A stretch of 15,944 bases of DNA from Chloroflexota bacterium (lineage in GTDB: Bacteria > Chloroflexota > Anaerolineae > Aggregatilineales > UBA2796), in NCBI GenBank assembly GCA_017743585.1, contig JAGHYP010000029.1, positions 1 to 15,944 on the forward strand, in the 5' to 3' direction. The position numbers and the translations under genes are program-made. Below are positions 7,403 through 14,337 of this stretch, piece after piece. The notes below the pieces were generated by a model that was not told the DNA's origin, did no database searches, and was given only the letters and a program-made list of their open reading frames with translations. Position 1 is the stretch's first letter, and every line of letters begins with the position of its first letter.

Positions 7403-8134
7403 CTACCACCCACGCTCGAGGCGGGCGATCAGGCGCTCAGGCATCTCGGCGCGGCGCATTTTCTCTTGAGTCACCTGGAGAGGATAAGGCACGCGTCGGC
7501 ACTCAAGGATTCCCTTCTCGACTTGGAGAATGGCGTAAGCAGCGTCGGGGTTGGCGTCGCGCGGCTGGCCGACGCTGCCTGGGTTGATGATCAGACGGTG
7601 TCCATTCAGCTGGAGAGGTTGACGGTAGACAGGCTGCTGCGCATGGATGTCGCCGCGCTCGGAGAGTTGCTTGTAAATCACGGGCATGTGGGTATGCCCG
7701 ACGAAGCAGTAAGGTGTCTCGAAGTGGGGAAAGTTCAGGGCGGCGATGATTGGATCGAGGATGTATTCCCAGATGGGCTCGCGCGGGCTGCCGTGCGCCA
7801 AAGTGTACTGCCCTAGCACAAAAGTGGTTGGCAGCGCGTCTAGATAGGCGACGTTCTCAGGCTTGAGCGTCTCTTGCGTCCAGAGGACGACCTTGCGCGC
7901 GTCGGCGTTGAAGGTGCGGATATCCAATCGGTTTAGCGCTGCCCAGTCATGGTTGCCTGCCAAGCACAGGTGCGGCAAGGTCTTGAGCAGCTCGCAGCAC
8001 TCGTTGGGGTCAGGCCCGTAGCCGACCACATCGCCTAAGCACCATACGTAGTCCCACTCGCCTTTGGCGTCGGCGAGGACGCTCTCAAAAGCCGCCAGGT
8101 TGGCGTGGATATCAGAAATGATCAAAATCCGCAT
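7403..8134 (-). CDS. YfcE-like metallophosphoesterase (calcineurin-like)
   Basis: The 243-residue protein has all dinuclear-metal phosphoesterase motifs in order: SDIHAN (Asp8, His10), CLGDVVGYGPDP (Asp35), AGNHD (Asn61, His62), AHGSP (His114), GHTHMP (His147, His149) and NPGSVGQPRD (184-193). Motif wording and size fit the YfcE/MJ0936-type single-domain family (PF12850). Members act on small phosphodiesters or nucleotides; the substrate here is unknown. It is too short for SbcD/Mre11 (about 350-400 aa, with a capping domain after the catalytic core), and no cap is present. ATG 8134 is chosen over the TTG six codons upstream because translation then begins directly with MRILIISDIH and has a GTAGG at 7-nt spacing. 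It precedes sbcC by 15 bp and is divergent from the surface operon. Confidence 0.9.
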   Translation of the reverse strand: MRILIISDIHANLAAFESVLADAKGEWDYVWCLGDVVGYGPDPNECCELLKTLPHLCLAGNHDWAALNRLDIRTFNADARKVVLWTQETLKPENVAYLDALPTTFVLGQYTLAHGSPREPIWEYILDPIIAALNFPHFETPYCFVGHTHMPVIYKQLSERGDIHAQQPVYRQPLQLNGHRLIINPGSVGQPRDANPDAAYAILQVEKGILECRRVPYPLQVTQEKMRRAEMPERLIARLERGW

Positions 8135-8235
8135 AGTTTGCCTACGTCCCAAGCAAAGATTCAGTGCAGCACCCGATTTGTGAGGAATCTTAGCACGAGA
8201 ATGGGCAATCCGCGAAAATACAGCCCGCCGAGTTC

Positions 8236-8264
8236 GTGAAAGATTTCATATGGCGTGTTATAGT
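8236..8264 (+). promoter_or_regulatory. Candidate promoter of the surface operon
   Basis: GTGAAA (8236-8241; 4 of 6 to the -35 consensus), a 17-bp spacer and TATAGT (8259-8264; 5 of 6 to the -10 consensus). If real, transcription starts near 8271, after the ATG at 8250, and the FGE-like protein would start at the ATG at 8286 instead. It lies in the 115-bp divergent region between the phosphoesterase gene and this operon. This is a modest match. Confidence 0.3.
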
Positions 8265-9059
8265 TTGAAGCGTCATGCGGCGAAAATGCTCTGGAGGCAG
8301 CTTGTGGCGGCGCTGCTGAGCTTGGGAGCGAGCGCGTGTGCCGCGCCTGCCACACAGGCGACTCAAACGCCGCTGCCAAGCGATTTCGTCAGGCGCAACG
8401 CTGATTGGCGGCCTGTGATCCAGACCTTCGACGGCTATCAGATGGTGCGCGTGCCGCGCGGTTGCTTCAAGATGGGCATGGAAGGCGGGCGACGCGATGA
8501 GCGTCCAGTGACTGAGGTGTGTATCACGCGCGCTTTCTGGCTTGACCGGTTTGAGGTGACGAATGCACAATATGGCTCTGAAGGCGGCTATGGCGGCGCG
8601 AATGTGCCGCGCGGCAACGTGACGTGGTTCGAGGCGCGCGATTTTTGCGCCGCGCGCGGCGGGCGCCTGCCGACCGAGGCGGAATGGGAATACGCTGCGC
8701 GCGGGCCGGACGGTCTGATCTATCCGTGGGGCAATGTGCTGATGCCCGATCGCTTGAACTTTGATCAGCGGCAACTTGAGCCTTCGCCTGTGGGCAGTTT
8801 TCCGAAAGGCGCGTCGTGGGTTGGCGCGGAGGATATGAGCGGCAATGTGTGGGAATGGGTGAGCAGCCTGTATATGCCGTATCCGTACCGCGCTGACGAC
8901 GGACGCGAAGATGCCAACAACACGGCCTTGCCGCGCGTTTTTCGCGGCGGCTGGCTGAGCTATGTGGACTACGGCACAAGCGCAGTGATGCGCTTCCGCC
9001 TCGCCGCTGATGAACGCGATTGGCGGATCGGCTTCCGCTGTGCAAAGGATGATCAGTGA
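8250..9059 (+). CDS. Secreted FGE/SUMF1-fold protein, probable lipoprotein, without the FGE catalytic cysteines
   Basis: The product is 269 residues, or 257 from the alternative ATG at 8286. It has a short basic start, a hydrophobic stretch LVAALLSLGASA and then Cys30, a near-lipobox (ASAC) that suggests a lipoprotein. The domain is of the formylglycine-generating-enzyme sulfatase type (PF03781): VPRGCFKMGMEGG, RAFWLDRFEVTNAQY, RLPTEAEWEYAARG, YPWGN, EDMSGNVWEWVSS, VFRGGW and GFRCA. The loop between NAQY and VTWFEA is shorter than usual. True FGEs have two catalytic Cys just after RGGS, in a CHxSYC-type stretch. Here that segment is RGGWLSYVDYGTSAVMRFR with no Cys, so sulfatase activation is unlikely. 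Proteins of this fold also serve in carbohydrate or ligand binding and in other oxidations. The stop overlaps the next start by one base (TGATG), which implies coupling. Confidence 0.85.
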   Translation: MACYSLKRHAAKMLWRQLVAALLSLGASACAAPATQATQTPLPSDFVRRNADWRPVIQTFDGYQMVRVPRGCFKMGMEGGRRDERPVTEVCITRAFWLDRFEVTNAQYGSEGGYGGANVPRGNVTWFEARDFCAARGGRLPTEAEWEYAARGPDGLIYPWGNVLMPDRLNFDQRQLEPSPVGSFPKGASWVGAEDMSGNVWEWVSSLYMPYPYRADDGREDANNTALPRVFRGGWLSYVDYGTSAVMRFRLAADERDWRIGFRCAKDDQ

Positions 9060-10273
9060 TGGATGAATTCCTGACGCTCACAAGGGCAGAACGAATCTTC
9101 TACAAGTTTCTGGCTATCGCCTTCATCATCTTCGTCCTCTTGGAGGTAGTGCTGCGCCTGAGCTTCAATCTGTTCCCCGTGCACATTCGCTCAGAGCTGC
9201 ATCAGGTGAGGCTTGTGCCGTGGATGAGCCGACCGATTGTCCACAACGTAGCAAAAGGTATCTACGGTTATCCTTACGATTCCATTCCATATGAGCCTGA
9301 CGGCATCATCCAGATCAGGGTGCTGCCAGAGCTGCAAGATCATCAGGTGTACTGGGGCGACGCGCATTTCCGCGTGAGCACTGTCCGCGTTTGGGACACG
9401 CACTTGGCGGGCTTTCGCAGCGCGCCCCCGCGCTATCCGCTGGACGTGATGACCTTCGGCGATGGCTTCACTTTCTGTTGGACGGAATACGCCGATTGCT
9501 GGGTGACGCAACTAGCAAAGCGCTACGGCAATTGGTTCAACGCAGCCACGCCAGGCACAGGCACTGCTGGTCAGTTCGCCTTGATGCAGCAAATCGTCCC
9601 GCCGACCAAACCCCGCCTTGTCATCTGGGCGTGGTATGCTGACGATATGAGAGAAACTTATAGGTATGACGCTATCAGGACAGGTGCGGCGCCGTTTGCT
9701 TACTATTTGCCGCTGGTCAACCCTAGCACAAAGCCGCTCAACGCCAGCGCTATGTTCATGACCGTGCGCTTGGTCGAGCTCGCGCTCGGTCTGAATCAGG
9801 ATCCAAACCGCGCCAGCTATGAGGTAGTGCGTGTGAGCAATCACGACACACGCGTTGCCACGCCCCAGCGTCCGCATCCTGCCGCTTTGAGCTGGGAGGA
9901 GAATCGCCACGGACTCTACCGCGCACAGGAAATGTTCGAGCAAGCGCGGCGTTTCTTGCGCGAGCAAGTTGGCGCTGAGTTGCTGATCGTCTTGATCCCA
10001 ACCAAAGAAGAAGTGTATGGCGACTCGTTGCGCCCACGCTTTGGCGCGGCATATGTTGACGCCGCTGGTGAGGCGCGCCGCGCTCTGGCGGAATATCTTG
10101 AGACGAACGGCTTCAAATTCATTGACGCCTTTCCTGCCCTGCAAGCGGCAGCACAAAGAGGTGAAGTGCTTTACTATAGCATGAGCGAGTATCTGAATGT
10201 AAACGGCAACAAGGTGCTTGCTCAATTGGTCGCTGAGCATCTAGACCGCGAGCAGCTGCTAGCAGCGCGTTGA
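9059..10273 (+). CDS. Membrane-anchored SGNH-fold protein, catalytically degenerate (copy 1)
   Basis: The product is 404 residues from ATG 9059, which has AAAGGA 8 nt upstream; a GTG one codon earlier is possible. An N-terminal hydrophobic helix (about 14-37, after RAERIFYK) anchors it N-in, leaving an extracytoplasmic SGNH/GDSL-like domain. Comparison with the next gene shows the fold is kept: VMTFGD(136)FTFCW, NAATPGTGTAGQF and KPRLVIWAW. Every name-giving residue except the block-II Gly is replaced: nucleophile Ser by Gly136 (GDGFTF), oxyanion Asn by Asp195 (YADDM), catalytic Asp by Ser376 and His by Tyr378 (MSEYL where copy 2 has FDSHL). It is thus a probable pseudoenzyme, perhaps a partner or substrate-binding subunit for copy 2. 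Paralogues of this type (compare AlgJ/AlgX) acetylate exported polysaccharides. The role here is inferred from fold, anchor and neighbours. Confidence 0.8.
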   Translation: MDEFLTLTRAERIFYKFLAIAFIIFVLLEVVLRLSFNLFPVHIRSELHQVRLVPWMSRPIVHNVAKGIYGYPYDSIPYEPDGIIQIRVLPELQDHQVYWGDAHFRVSTVRVWDTHLAGFRSAPPRYPLDVMTFGDGFTFCWTEYADCWVTQLAKRYGNWFNAATPGTGTAGQFALMQQIVPPTKPRLVIWAWYADDMRETYRYDAIRTGAAPFAYYLPLVNPSTKPLNASAMFMTVRLVELALGLNQDPNRASYEVVRVSNHDTRVATPQRPHPAALSWEENRHGLYRAQEMFEQARRFLREQVGAELLIVLIPTKEEVYGDSLRPRFGAAYVDAAGEARRALAEYLETNGFKFIDAFPALQAAAQRGEVLYYSMSEYLNVNGNKVLAQLVAEHLDREQLLAAR

Positions 10274-11481
10274 AAGTGGCTGGACTATCCGCTCGTAGCG
10301 TGCGCTCGACGATAACGTTAACGACAACGTTGCGCCGCCTTGCGCTGATCGGCTTCGGCGTGCTGCTAGCGTGGCTGATCGCTGAAATCGCCTTGCGGCT
10401 TGGCTTTGAGCTCCTGCCGCCGCGCATTCAGGCCGAGCTGCAAGGCGTGCGCCGCGTGCCATGGTCTGAAGAGCGGATTGTGCCTGCCTTCCCGTTCATT
10501 TTGGATCGCACAGTTCAGGTGCGCCTGCCTGTTGGTTTGCGCAATTATCCCGTCCGTTGGAGCGATGCGCGCTTTCAAGTGGATACGATCAGCATCTGGG
10601 ACGGCCATGGCATCGGTTTTCGCAGCGCGCCCCCGCGCTACCCGCTGGACGTGATGACCTTCGGCGATTCGTTCACTTTCTGCTGGACGGAGTACGCCGA
10701 TTGCTGGGTGACTCAGCTGGCGGAGCGCTATGGCAACTGGTTCAACGCGGCGGTGCCAGGCACAGGCACTGCCGGTCAATTTGCCCTGATGCAACAAATC
10801 GTGCCGCCGACCAAGCCGCGCTTGGTCATTTGGACGTGGTTTCCAAACGATCTGAAGGATGTCTATGACCTTGACCTGCTACAAGGCAAGACCAAGCTGC
10901 TCGAGGCGCCGCCGCCGCTCAACCCCGACCTTGAGCCTGTCGGCCTTGGGCAATTCTCGGCGGTAGCGCACCTGATCTACGTCGCTCTGACGCCGCCGAT
11001 TGTCCTGACGCCTTACCGGCACTACCAGACCGTATTCGTGAACAACCGTCCGCTGCTGGTACGCACGACAGAATATCCGCACGCCGACTCGCTGGCTTGG
11101 CCGGCGAATCGCTACGGCTTAGCGCGCACGCTAGAGATTTTTGATAGCGCGCGGCGCTTTTTGCGCGAAGAAGTTGGCGCTGAGCTGCTGATCGTGCTCC
11201 TGCCGACCAAAGAGGAAGCCTACAGCGCGGCACTGAGCGAGATACTCGGCGCGGAATATATCGAGTCCATCGGCGAGGGACGACGCGCTATCATCGCGCA
11301 CCTAGCAGCCAAGGGCTACCACTATATCGACGCGCTGCCTGCGCTGCGAGATGCTGTCGCGCGAGGCGAGAGCGTCTTTTACAGTTTCGACTCGCACTTG
11401 GATGCGAGCGGCAATCGGGTGTTGGCGCAGCTCATCGCTGAATACCTCGACCGCGAAAAGTTGCTGCCAACTCGTGAGTGA
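10270..11481 (+). CDS. Membrane-anchored SGNH/GDSL-like hydrolase or acyltransferase (copy 2)
   Basis: The product is 403 residues. It begins at TTG 10270, which overlaps the stop of copy 1 as TTGA (4 nt); GTG 10276 is the alternative and no ATG is suitable. An N-terminal hydrophobic helix at about 24-44 follows a basic lead, so the domain is extracytoplasmic. The SGNH set is complete: nucleophile Ser134 in TFGDSFTFCW, Gly in NAAVPGTGTAGQ, Asn193 in WTWFPNDL, and Asp374/His376 in FDSHLD. The core of about 75 residues is nearly identical to copy 1, while the linker after the membrane helix and the region between the Asn block and RRFLREEVGAELLIVLLPTKEE have diverged. It is likely an O-acyl (acetyl) esterase or transferase acting on a surface glycan or lipid, as AlgX/AlgJ-type proteins do. 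The substrate is unknown. It lies in an operon with the FGE-like protein, the degenerate copy and a GT-C protein. Confidence 0.82.
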   Translation: MKVAGLSARSVRSTITLTTTLRRLALIGFGVLLAWLIAEIALRLGFELLPPRIQAELQGVRRVPWSEERIVPAFPFILDRTVQVRLPVGLRNYPVRWSDARFQVDTISIWDGHGIGFRSAPPRYPLDVMTFGDSFTFCWTEYADCWVTQLAERYGNWFNAAVPGTGTAGQFALMQQIVPPTKPRLVIWTWFPNDLKDVYDLDLLQGKTKLLEAPPPLNPDLEPVGLGQFSAVAHLIYVALTPPIVLTPYRHYQTVFVNNRPLLVRTTEYPHADSLAWPANRYGLARTLEIFDSARRFLREEVGAELLIVLLPTKEEAYSAALSEILGAEYIESIGEGRRAIIAHLAAKGYHYIDALPALRDAVARGESVFYSFDSHLDASGNRVLAQLIAEYLDREKLLPTRE

Positions 11482-11531
11482 TGACACTATTGGCAGCTCG
11501 GAGCGCTCGGAAGTTGCTCTCAGGAGGGAAC

Positions 11532-13055
11532 ATGCAATTCTCACGCCGAGATGCTGTTGATATTGCTTTCGTTCTCGCGCTATTTGTGTTTGTAGTCGTG
11601 GCAAGCCTGTTGCGAGTTGAGTTCGCAGATACGTTGCAATACAAAGATGGATGGTGGTACCTCAGCCGTGCGTGGCAGCACACACACGGTATCTTCGACC
11701 ACCTCTCTTTTTACACGCTCGCCTATCCGCTTTTGGTAGGTGCGATCAACTGGCTTGTCTACGATTTGCCCCTCTCAGGGATGATCGCTAATGCAATCAT
11801 CCTGCTCTTCATGGCTTTTGGCATATATCTGATCGGAAGGCTGTTTTTCAGCCGCGCTGTTGCCCTGTCGAGCGTTTTCATCTTCATGCTCAACGGCAGA
11901 TTGCTCTATCATATTCGAATGTTCAATGCCGACTTGCTTTTCATGGCGGCTGTGACTTGGATGGTAATTATAGCGGCTTTGCTCGTCAGGACGACGCGTC
12001 GAGTCTGGGCAGTTGTTCTGGCTGTTTTGGTAGGCATGTCGCCTTACATCAGATTTGAGTCGCTCATCTATGGGACACTGGTTTTGGCGGTAGCCGCGAT
12101 ATTCTATAAGGCAAAGTGCGGCTCTCAAACGTTGATCAAGCAGGCGCTCACTATTGGAGTTATTGTTGGACTGCTGTGGCTGACATACGCTATTTGGTTT
12201 TTGAGCGGCGCTGACAACTTAGCCAACGCTACATACTCTCAGGCGATTGATAGGCTGGAAAGTTGGTTGCAGAACACAGCTTCGACCTATCAGCCACTAG
12301 ATTGGGTAACAGTTTCAGTGGGCATTCTTGGTTTGATATATTCTTTCACAAAGAGCCGACACAGATTGCGCAAGCGCGAAGCAGCCTTAAAGCTAGGCTT
12401 TTTAATTGTTCCAGCAGCTTTAGTTCCAATTTACGTAACTTTTGCATCACCCGTTCCAGACTTTCGTTTTGCCTTTCATGTTTTGCCGTGCTTAGCTATC
12501 ATCTATGGAATAGTCGTAAGCAGACTTTATCAAAGCAAAGCGGCTGCTACTTTAGTGTCGATTTTACTGTGCATATATGCTCTTACAGCATTAGAGGCTG
12601 TGAGAGATTTGCCTAGCCCGATGTCGTTTCAGAGCGACGCATCGGCAGTGGCAGCAAGGCATGCATCGATCAACGTACAGCTATGGAAGCGGAGAAACGG
12701 CTATCAGAACGCCACGACTCGCACAATCTGCACAAACTTAATGATTTTTGCTCAATTTGATTTACGTCTTCCGTTTACAACATTACCTTTTAGCTCGAAG
12801 GAGTCTAGTCCGCCTAGGCGTGTACTGCCCAGTATGGCAGAGCGCAGCGAGCTTCTATTAGTTTGTCCAATATCTGAAATTCCGATGCGAAATATAGAGC
12901 GCCGGTCACCTTGGATTGAGCTTTACAAGTATTTGAACACTACGCCTGTGCTGAGCGAGAACGATCCGCTGGAAGAGATAGGACGAATCGGCGAGTATAG
13001 GATCTACCGCGTCAAGCCTGAAGTCGCGGGCAGGCGCCAACTTGCGGAAAAGTGA
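11532..13055 (+). CDS. GT-C-type polytopic membrane glycosyltransferase-like protein (GT39/ArnT-like)
   Basis: The frame is open from 11478, but the start is taken as ATG 11532 because a near-perfect AGGAGGG lies at 11522-11528. An earlier ATG at 11481 overlaps the previous stop (TGATG) and lacks this signal. The 507-residue protein has about 9-10 hydrophobic segments within residues 10-355, then a soluble C-terminal part of about 150 residues. The first outer loop carries an Asp before aromatic residues (YKDGWWYLSRAWQH) and later YTLAYPLLVGAIN, the layout of lipid-linked sugar transferases of the GT39/ArnT/PMT class. Such enzymes use polyprenyl-phosphate sugars outside the membrane. The family call rests on topology and these loops, not on a decisive motif. 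GC is clearly lower than in the neighbours (about 40-47% in sampled 60-bp lines from 12301 to 12480, versus about 65%), pointing to separate acquisition. It sits between SGNH copies 2 and 3. Confidence 0.7.
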   Translation: MQFSRRDAVDIAFVLALFVFVVVASLLRVEFADTLQYKDGWWYLSRAWQHTHGIFDHLSFYTLAYPLLVGAINWLVYDLPLSGMIANAIILLFMAFGIYLIGRLFFSRAVALSSVFIFMLNGRLLYHIRMFNADLLFMAAVTWMVIIAALLVRTTRRVWAVVLAVLVGMSPYIRFESLIYGTLVLAVAAIFYKAKCGSQTLIKQALTIGVIVGLLWLTYAIWFLSGADNLANATYSQAIDRLESWLQNTASTYQPLDWVTVSVGILGLIYSFTKSRHRLRKREAALKLGFLIVPAALVPIYVTFASPVPDFRFAFHVLPCLAIIYGIVVSRLYQSKAAATLVSILLCIYALTALEAVRDLPSPMSFQSDASAVAARHASINVQLWKRRNGYQNATTRTICTNLMIFAQFDLRLPFTTLPFSSKESSPPRRVLPSMAERSELLLVCPISEIPMRNIERRSPWIELYKYLNTTPVLSENDPLEEIGRIGEYRIYRVKPEVAGRRQLAEK

Positions 13056-13110
13056 CCTGCTGCCCAGCTACATGCAACGTCTCAGCAGTGGCTCAGAGCG
13101 TTGAGAATTT

Positions 13111-14100
13111 ATGCCGAAGCGACGCGCTCTTCGCCGCCTTGCACGGCTGATCAGTGCGCTGATCGGCCTCGCCTTGCTTTTCGAGATCGGCGTGCGCCTT
13201 TTTTGGACGACGCTACCGAATGAGCTGCGCTTGGCGGTTGTTGGCGTGCGCATTCTGCCTTGGTCTGAAGAAACGCTTGTGCTCCCTGCTGCCAAGTTGA
13301 AAGTGCAAGATGCAAAAGCGCCCGCCGATAATCTGGATGTGTTGGCGCTCGGCGACTCGTTCACTTTCTGCTGGATGGACGCAAGCGACTGCTGGATTGC
13401 GCACTTGAGCGCATATGGCTGGCGCGCGTTGAGCGCGGCAGCGCTCGGCAGCGGCTCGACAGAGCAGCTGGATATGCTCCGCAAGCTCTTGCCGAGCCTC
13501 AAGCCACGCTTGATCATCTGGCAGTGGTATCACAACGACGCGGAAGATAATTGCCGCTTGGCGCGGCGGGGCGCCGCCGCACAAACTACAGCCGAGTCCG
13601 AGCCTGAGCGCCCGCCTGTCTTCGGCAGCGGGCTAGGGCGATACTCAGCGCTGGCGCGCATGATCGGCAATTGGCTGCGAGGACGCGCCTCGACGCCGCA
13701 GCAGCCGTCTCTCGCACCTGCCCCCGAGCCGCCGTGTGAGGGCGACATGACGAGCGTCTTGGACGATTACGCTGCAGGCATTGCGCTCGCCGCTGAACAC
13801 GGCGCGACGGTCGTAATAGCGCTTATGCCGCACATTGACGAGGTGGAAGACGCGCAGTCGCCACACGAAGCCGTGACGCAGGCACGCCAAACTGTGCGCG
13901 ATCGCTGCACAGCGCGCGGCTACCATTGCGTCGATCCATTTGAAGTGTTTCGCGCAGCCTACCAAAGCGGTCAGCGCATATACGGCCGTGCTGATCTGCA
14001 CCTAACCCCCGAAGGCAGGCGCTTGTTCGCTGAAACGTTGATCGCGTACATCGAACAGCACGGGCTTTTGCCTAAGAAGACGGCCGCTGATGCCAACTGA
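13111..14100 (+). CDS. Membrane-anchored SGNH/GDSL-like protein (copy 3)
   Basis: This 329-residue protein has a very basic N-terminus (MPKRRALRRLARL), a hydrophobic helix at about 13-32, and an extracytoplasmic SGNH domain. All key residues are present: Ser83 in LGDSFTFCWMD, Gly in ALGSGSTEQ, Asn142 in WQWYHNDAED, and Asp295/His297 in RADLHLTPEG. It is a diverged, shorter paralogue of copies 1 and 2. The anchor region (RLFWTTLPNELRLAVVGVR, then LPWSEE), GDSFTFCW, DCW and the KPRL[VI]IW block are shared, but the roughly 60-residue insert before the nucleophile is lost. A Pro/Ala/Thr/Glu-rich loop (about 155-210) is of low complexity. Four Cys in the extracytoplasmic part beyond the nucleophile motif (C93, C146, C210 and C275-282 region) could form disulfides. 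ATG 13111 lies 55 bp after the GT-C gene with only a weak GAG upstream. The role is probably acyl transfer or removal at the surface. Confidence 0.8.
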   Translation: MPKRRALRRLARLISALIGLALLFEIGVRLFWTTLPNELRLAVVGVRILPWSEETLVLPAAKLKVQDAKAPADNLDVLALGDSFTFCWMDASDCWIAHLSAYGWRALSAAALGSGSTEQLDMLRKLLPSLKPRLIIWQWYHNDAEDNCRLARRGAAAQTTAESEPERPPVFGSGLGRYSALARMIGNWLRGRASTPQQPSLAPAPEPPCEGDMTSVLDDYAAGIALAAEHGATVVIALMPHIDEVEDAQSPHEAVTQARQTVRDRCTARGYHCVDPFEVFRAAYQSGQRIYGRADLHLTPEGRRLFAETLIAYIEQHGLLPKKTAADAN

Positions 14101-14275
14101 TATCCTCGCCATGTCAGTGTGGCGTTGCTGCTCGGCTGGGCGGCCTTCGGCGCGGCTCAATAAGGCGGAAAGCTGACCGAGACTTGCCAACAAGATCGAA
14201 CTGACGCCAAAGTCGACGCCGAAGGCAAAGCAATTCGGCGCGAAAAAGACGAAGTTGCGCCGCAGATGCGCCTAG
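14090..14275 (+). pseudogene. Possible remnant of a small gene at the end of the surface operon
   Basis: An ATG at 14090 overlaps the stop of SGNH copy 3. Its frame gives MPTDILAMSVWRCC..., ends at TGA 14174-14176, and continues after the stop in the same frame as LANKIELTPKSTPKAKQFGA and a basic tail to TAG 14273-14275. Between them another frame gives a hydrophobic VALLLGWAAFGAAQ ending at TAA. Two short coding-like stretches in different frames fit a decayed gene with a membrane or signal segment and a basic C-terminus. The pieces are too short to identify, and chance in GC-rich DNA is possible. Nothing else is visible up to 14337, and no terminator hairpin with a T-run was found. Confidence 0.25.
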
Positions 14276-14337
14276 CGCGGCGCTGCGGTAGCCGTTGCTG
14301 TCATGATGCTAGCGGTTGTCTCGCTCTCTGGAAGTCG

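Noticed and set aside
7403..8134. Calling the phosphoesterase sbcD because it precedes sbcC
   Set aside because: The motifs (GYGPDP, NPGSVGQPRD) and the 243-residue length are YfcE-like, and the SbcD capping region is missing.
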